This document shows, piece after piece, positions 62,020 through 64,000 of a stretch of 64,000 bases of DNA (the stretch's first letter is position 1; every line of letters begins with the position of its first letter). The stretch lies in NCBI RefSeq assembly GCF_002222635.1, contig NZ_CP022419.1:145223-209222 (forward strand), read 5' to 3'. A program made the translations under genes and the position numbers. This stretch comes from Pseudosulfitobacter pseudonitzschiae (lineage in GTDB: Bacteria; Pseudomonadota; Alphaproteobacteria; Rhodobacterales; Rhodobacteraceae). The notes beneath the pieces are model-generated. The model ran no database searches and was not told where the DNA came from. It saw nothing but the letters and a program-made list of their open reading frames with translations.

Positions 62020-63203
62020 TAGTTACGCCCCCATGATTGGTGGATCATTGCTTCAACCTCTTTGCCGACAGCATCCATTGAGTTTTTCGCGCGATCATAG
62101 GTTGCGCGCGTCATTTCTGATTTCACGACCTCGTAGATCGATTGTTTGAGCATGGTAGCGTCGCTGATCGCAGTGCTTTTGAGGGCGGTCGCGCCCATGA
62201 CGCGATCTTGAAAGAGCGCGCGCATAAAGGACGTGAGCTGTTGTGATGGGACGTCTGTCGGCTCATCGCGTGTGATCAGGAACTTAAAGTGATCGTATTG
62301 CAATTCCGCGCCTGCTTCTTCGATGACGCCCATATAAGCACCCGCCAGTTCCAAGAACTGTGCGGTTGAGGAGACGTCGAGCATGGATGGCGTGAGGGGT
62401 ACAATCAAAGAGGTCGCTGCCGCCATGCCGGAAATCGTCAGGAAGCCAAGCTGAGGCGGGCTGTCCATTAAGACGACATCATACTGGTCTTCGACTTGAG
62501 CGAGCGCACTTCTTATTCGTGTGAAAAACGGCTGATCAGGGCTCGAGTTTACTGCTGATTCCGTTTCAAACTCTGACAGGAGCAGGCGGGAAGGGGCGAG
62601 AGACAGCCCTGGAAAATAGGTTTCGACGATTGTGTCGGCAAAGGGCACGGGATCGTCGTACCTAATGGCATCATAGACAGTTAGTCCGTCAAATTCGATC
62701 TCTGGGCTGATTCCGCACATGGATGTCAGTGAGCCTTGGGGGTCTAGATCAACAGCCAAGACCTTATAGCCTTGCAGTGCGAGAAAATGGGCCAAATGGA
62801 TTGTCGTGGTACTCTTACTCGAGCCGCCCTTGAAGTTCATCAACTGCCAGACTTGTAGCTTATCTCCATCCCTCCGGCCGGGAAGATAACGACCCTTTTT
62901 GCGAGAGGTTTGTTCGAGGATCTGGCGGGCATTCCAGATGTCGCGTGCGGTATAGTAGCGACGTCCAGCGCGGATCTCTTGAGGCTCGGGCAGGGTGCCT
63001 TCACCGTGTACTTTGCGCATGAATTGACCCGATACACCCAAGAGTTCGGCGGCCTCAGGCGCGCTGAATAGGCGTAGGGATTTCGTGTTGTCGGGCGCGA
63101 AGGCCGACAACAAATGTTCGCGGATCGCCGTGGTGAGGCGCTCTGAAATATCGGTTGCCAGCTCCGACGGTCGGTTGGTAACGATTGGTGTCACGGGAAT
63201 CAT
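62019..63203 (-). CDS. repA: RepA partition ATPase (ParA of the replicon)
   Basis: 394 residues. N-terminal winged/MerR-like HTH (FSAPEAAELLGVSGQFMRKV; RRYYTARDIWNARQIL) and a ParA ATPase with deviant Walker A in NFKGGSSKSTTTIHLAHFLA, VLAVDLDPQGSLTSM and VVLMDSPPQLGFLTISGMAA. First gene of repABC; represses the operon and drives plasmid segregation with RepB. Confidence 0.93.
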   Translation of the reverse strand: MIPVTPIVTNRPSELATDISERLTTAIREHLLSAFAPDNTKSLRLFSAPEAAELLGVSGQFMRKVHGEGTLPEPQEIRAGRRYYTARDIWNARQILEQTSRKKGRYLPGRRDGDKLQVWQLMNFKGGSSKSTTTIHLAHFLALQGYKVLAVDLDPQGSLTSMCGISPEIEFDGLTVYDAIRYDDPVPFADTIVETYFPGLSLAPSRLLLSEFETESAVNSSPDQPFFTRIRSALAQVEDQYDVVLMDSPPQLGFLTISGMAAATSLIVPLTPSMLDVSSTAQFLELAGAYMGVIEEAGAELQYDHFKFLITRDEPTDVPSQQLTSFMRALFQDRVMGATALKSTAISDATMLKQSIYEVVKSEMTRATYDRAKNSMDAVGKEVEAMIHQSWGRN

Positions 63204-63251
63204 GTGGTTGCCCCAAATTGCTCAATATGGCTTTTTTCGCGCCACTTGGGG

Positions 63252-63282
63252 ATAAAAGCTGCGATTCACAGCCTTAAGTCAA
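63252..63282 (-). promoter_or_regulatory. Candidate repABC promoter
   Basis: On the minus strand TTGACT (63277-63282) is followed by CTTTTA/TTTTAT around 63252-63259 at 17-19 bp, 50-75 bp upstream of repA. The -10 is weak. Confidence 0.35.
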
Positions 63283-63347
63283 TGCTTTTTTGCCTATTTA
63301 GTGTCTAATGTGCCGTCATCCGCTATATGGTGCAGCGTAGTGGATCA

Positions 63348-63363
63348 GTTTACAGCTGTAAAC
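63348..63363. promoter_or_regulatory. parS: parS palindrome 3 (upstream of repA)
   Basis: Third identical GTTTACAGCTGTAAAC, 145 bp upstream of the repA start. Confidence 0.85.
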
Positions 63364-64000
63364 TTTGAGCGTATTTGGCTGGTTTCTCCACTTTTCCGCG
63401 GACGAATTTATCGTTGATTTGGGTTGCTGTTGTCCCCGGCTCGCGAAGCTGGGGTAAGTAACTCGTATGATTTAGATGGTCGTATCGGAATAGGGCAGGG
63501 GGGCTGCTTCGCATGCCGGTGGTCCGCGAGAGTGAAGAGGTGATGGTCCAAATTGCTCCGTTGATGGATCATCTTTCTAATTGTGAGTTCCTTTAGGTAG
63601 CGCAAAGGATCGTATCCCGAATGGGCGGAGACGCTGATTTTGCGGCTTCGGGCGCAGCCAAGAGCCTGGTCAGCGCCTAAGCGCTGATGTGCCAGTATCC
63701 TTGACTGAAGAGTCTGATCCAATCTCTTGCGGTAGCGGAATCATCAGAGACCTGTTCGCGTTTGGGGTGAAACCGGCTCGGATGAGGAGCCGTTGGGTCC
63801 GGAAGCAATCGCTCGGTCCGTGTAGATGCCTTCTCACAATCGGAGTGGTCGGCGCAGAAAAGCGTGATCAGTGGGGAAAGCAGATTCGGAATTGGCCTTC
63901 CAGATGCCAGAGTTGCACAGGTGCGCACGGATTTTAGATTGAGCCGAATTCTGTTGAGAGTGCTTTTCTGGTCCGGCCCGCGCTCCATTCTATTGCGGCG
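63364..64000. other. Region upstream of repABC, no gene recognised
   Basis: About 640 bp. Two minus-strand frames of about 100 codons (63408-63722, 63677-63988) show no motif and overlap each other. No strong hairpins or repeats besides the parS copy at its edge. It may hold the end of an unseen neighbour or mobile-element debris. Confidence 0.35.

Noticed and set aside
62540..62560. Possible fourth parS copy in repA
   Set aside because: Only one half resembles the palindrome; the other half is degenerate, so it is probably chance.
63408..63988. Two minus-strand frames of about 100 codons upstream of repA
   Set aside because: They overlap each other, lack recognisable motifs and have no clear ribosome sites.
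1..64000. CRISPR arrays, tRNA and rRNA genes
   Set aside because: No regularly spaced identical repeats of CRISPR type and no tRNA- or rRNA-like sequence was recognised by reading; a covariance or repeat scan was not possible.

Overview
The window looks like part of a conjugative RepABC plasmid of an alphaproteobacterium, most likely a marine Rhodobacterales (Roseobacter-group) bacterium. The evidence is a repABC replication and partition operon, a VirB/VirD4 type IV secretion system with a VirD2-type relaxase, a form I CO dehydrogenase (cox) cluster of alphaproteobacterial layout, a DmdB-like acyl-CoA ligase, and a set of DUF736, ArdC, ParB-like and 'strawberry notch' accessory genes. No rRNA or tRNA gene was recognised. 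The species cannot be fixed from sequence reading alone.

Layout. 0.1-9.6 kb: an acyl-CoA ligase, a stretch of decayed insertion sequences (IS30-like, IS110 and IS5 remnants), then a TetR-adaptor-RND pump operon and a second TetR regulator. 9.8-22.6 kb (+): an XRE regulator and a compact virB operon in the order small ORF, virB1, B2, B3, B4, lipoprotein, a VirB5/transglycosylase chimera, virB5, B8, B9, B10, B11, two small ORFs, virB6, two small ORFs. 22.9-32.9 kb (-): coxC, coxM-S-L-D-E-F, a MocA-like cytidylyltransferase, a 33-codon ORF, coxG and coxI. 33.4-38.3 kb (-): virD4, the relaxase and a mobilisation accessory gene, followed by a palindrome-rich gene-free stretch that is the best oriT candidate. 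38.9-42 kb: plasmid housekeeping genes (SNase, DUF2493). 42.6-45.2 kb (+): a GAF/Fis regulator and an aldehyde dehydrogenase. 45.7-59.7 kb (-): an accessory block with DUF736, a 1418-aa methylase-helicase, a toxin-antitoxin pair, DUF6927, an orphan ParB-like protein, an intact IS110 transposase, DUF3768 and ArdC. 59.8-63.2 kb (-): repC, repB and repA, with a probable antisense RNA and three identical 16-bp parS palindromes.

How it fits together. The virB operon builds the mating channel and VirD4 plus the relaxase feed it DNA. RepABC replicates and segregates the plasmid, and the 45-60 kb block looks like an establishment, anti-restriction and stability region. The cox cluster (energy from CO), the RND pump and the aldehyde dehydrogenase are cargo. 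The cox cluster sits exactly between the two halves of the transfer system.

The most unusual observations are: a short conserved leader element shared by five separate transcription units of the accessory block; a VirB5 protein with a lytic transglycosylase inside it; three 21-bp-phased repeats in front of coxM that suit a LytTR regulator such as CoxC; parS sites written into the repB reading frame; and a nested hairpin at 39.13-39.23 kb whose wobble pairs point to a plus-strand RNA.
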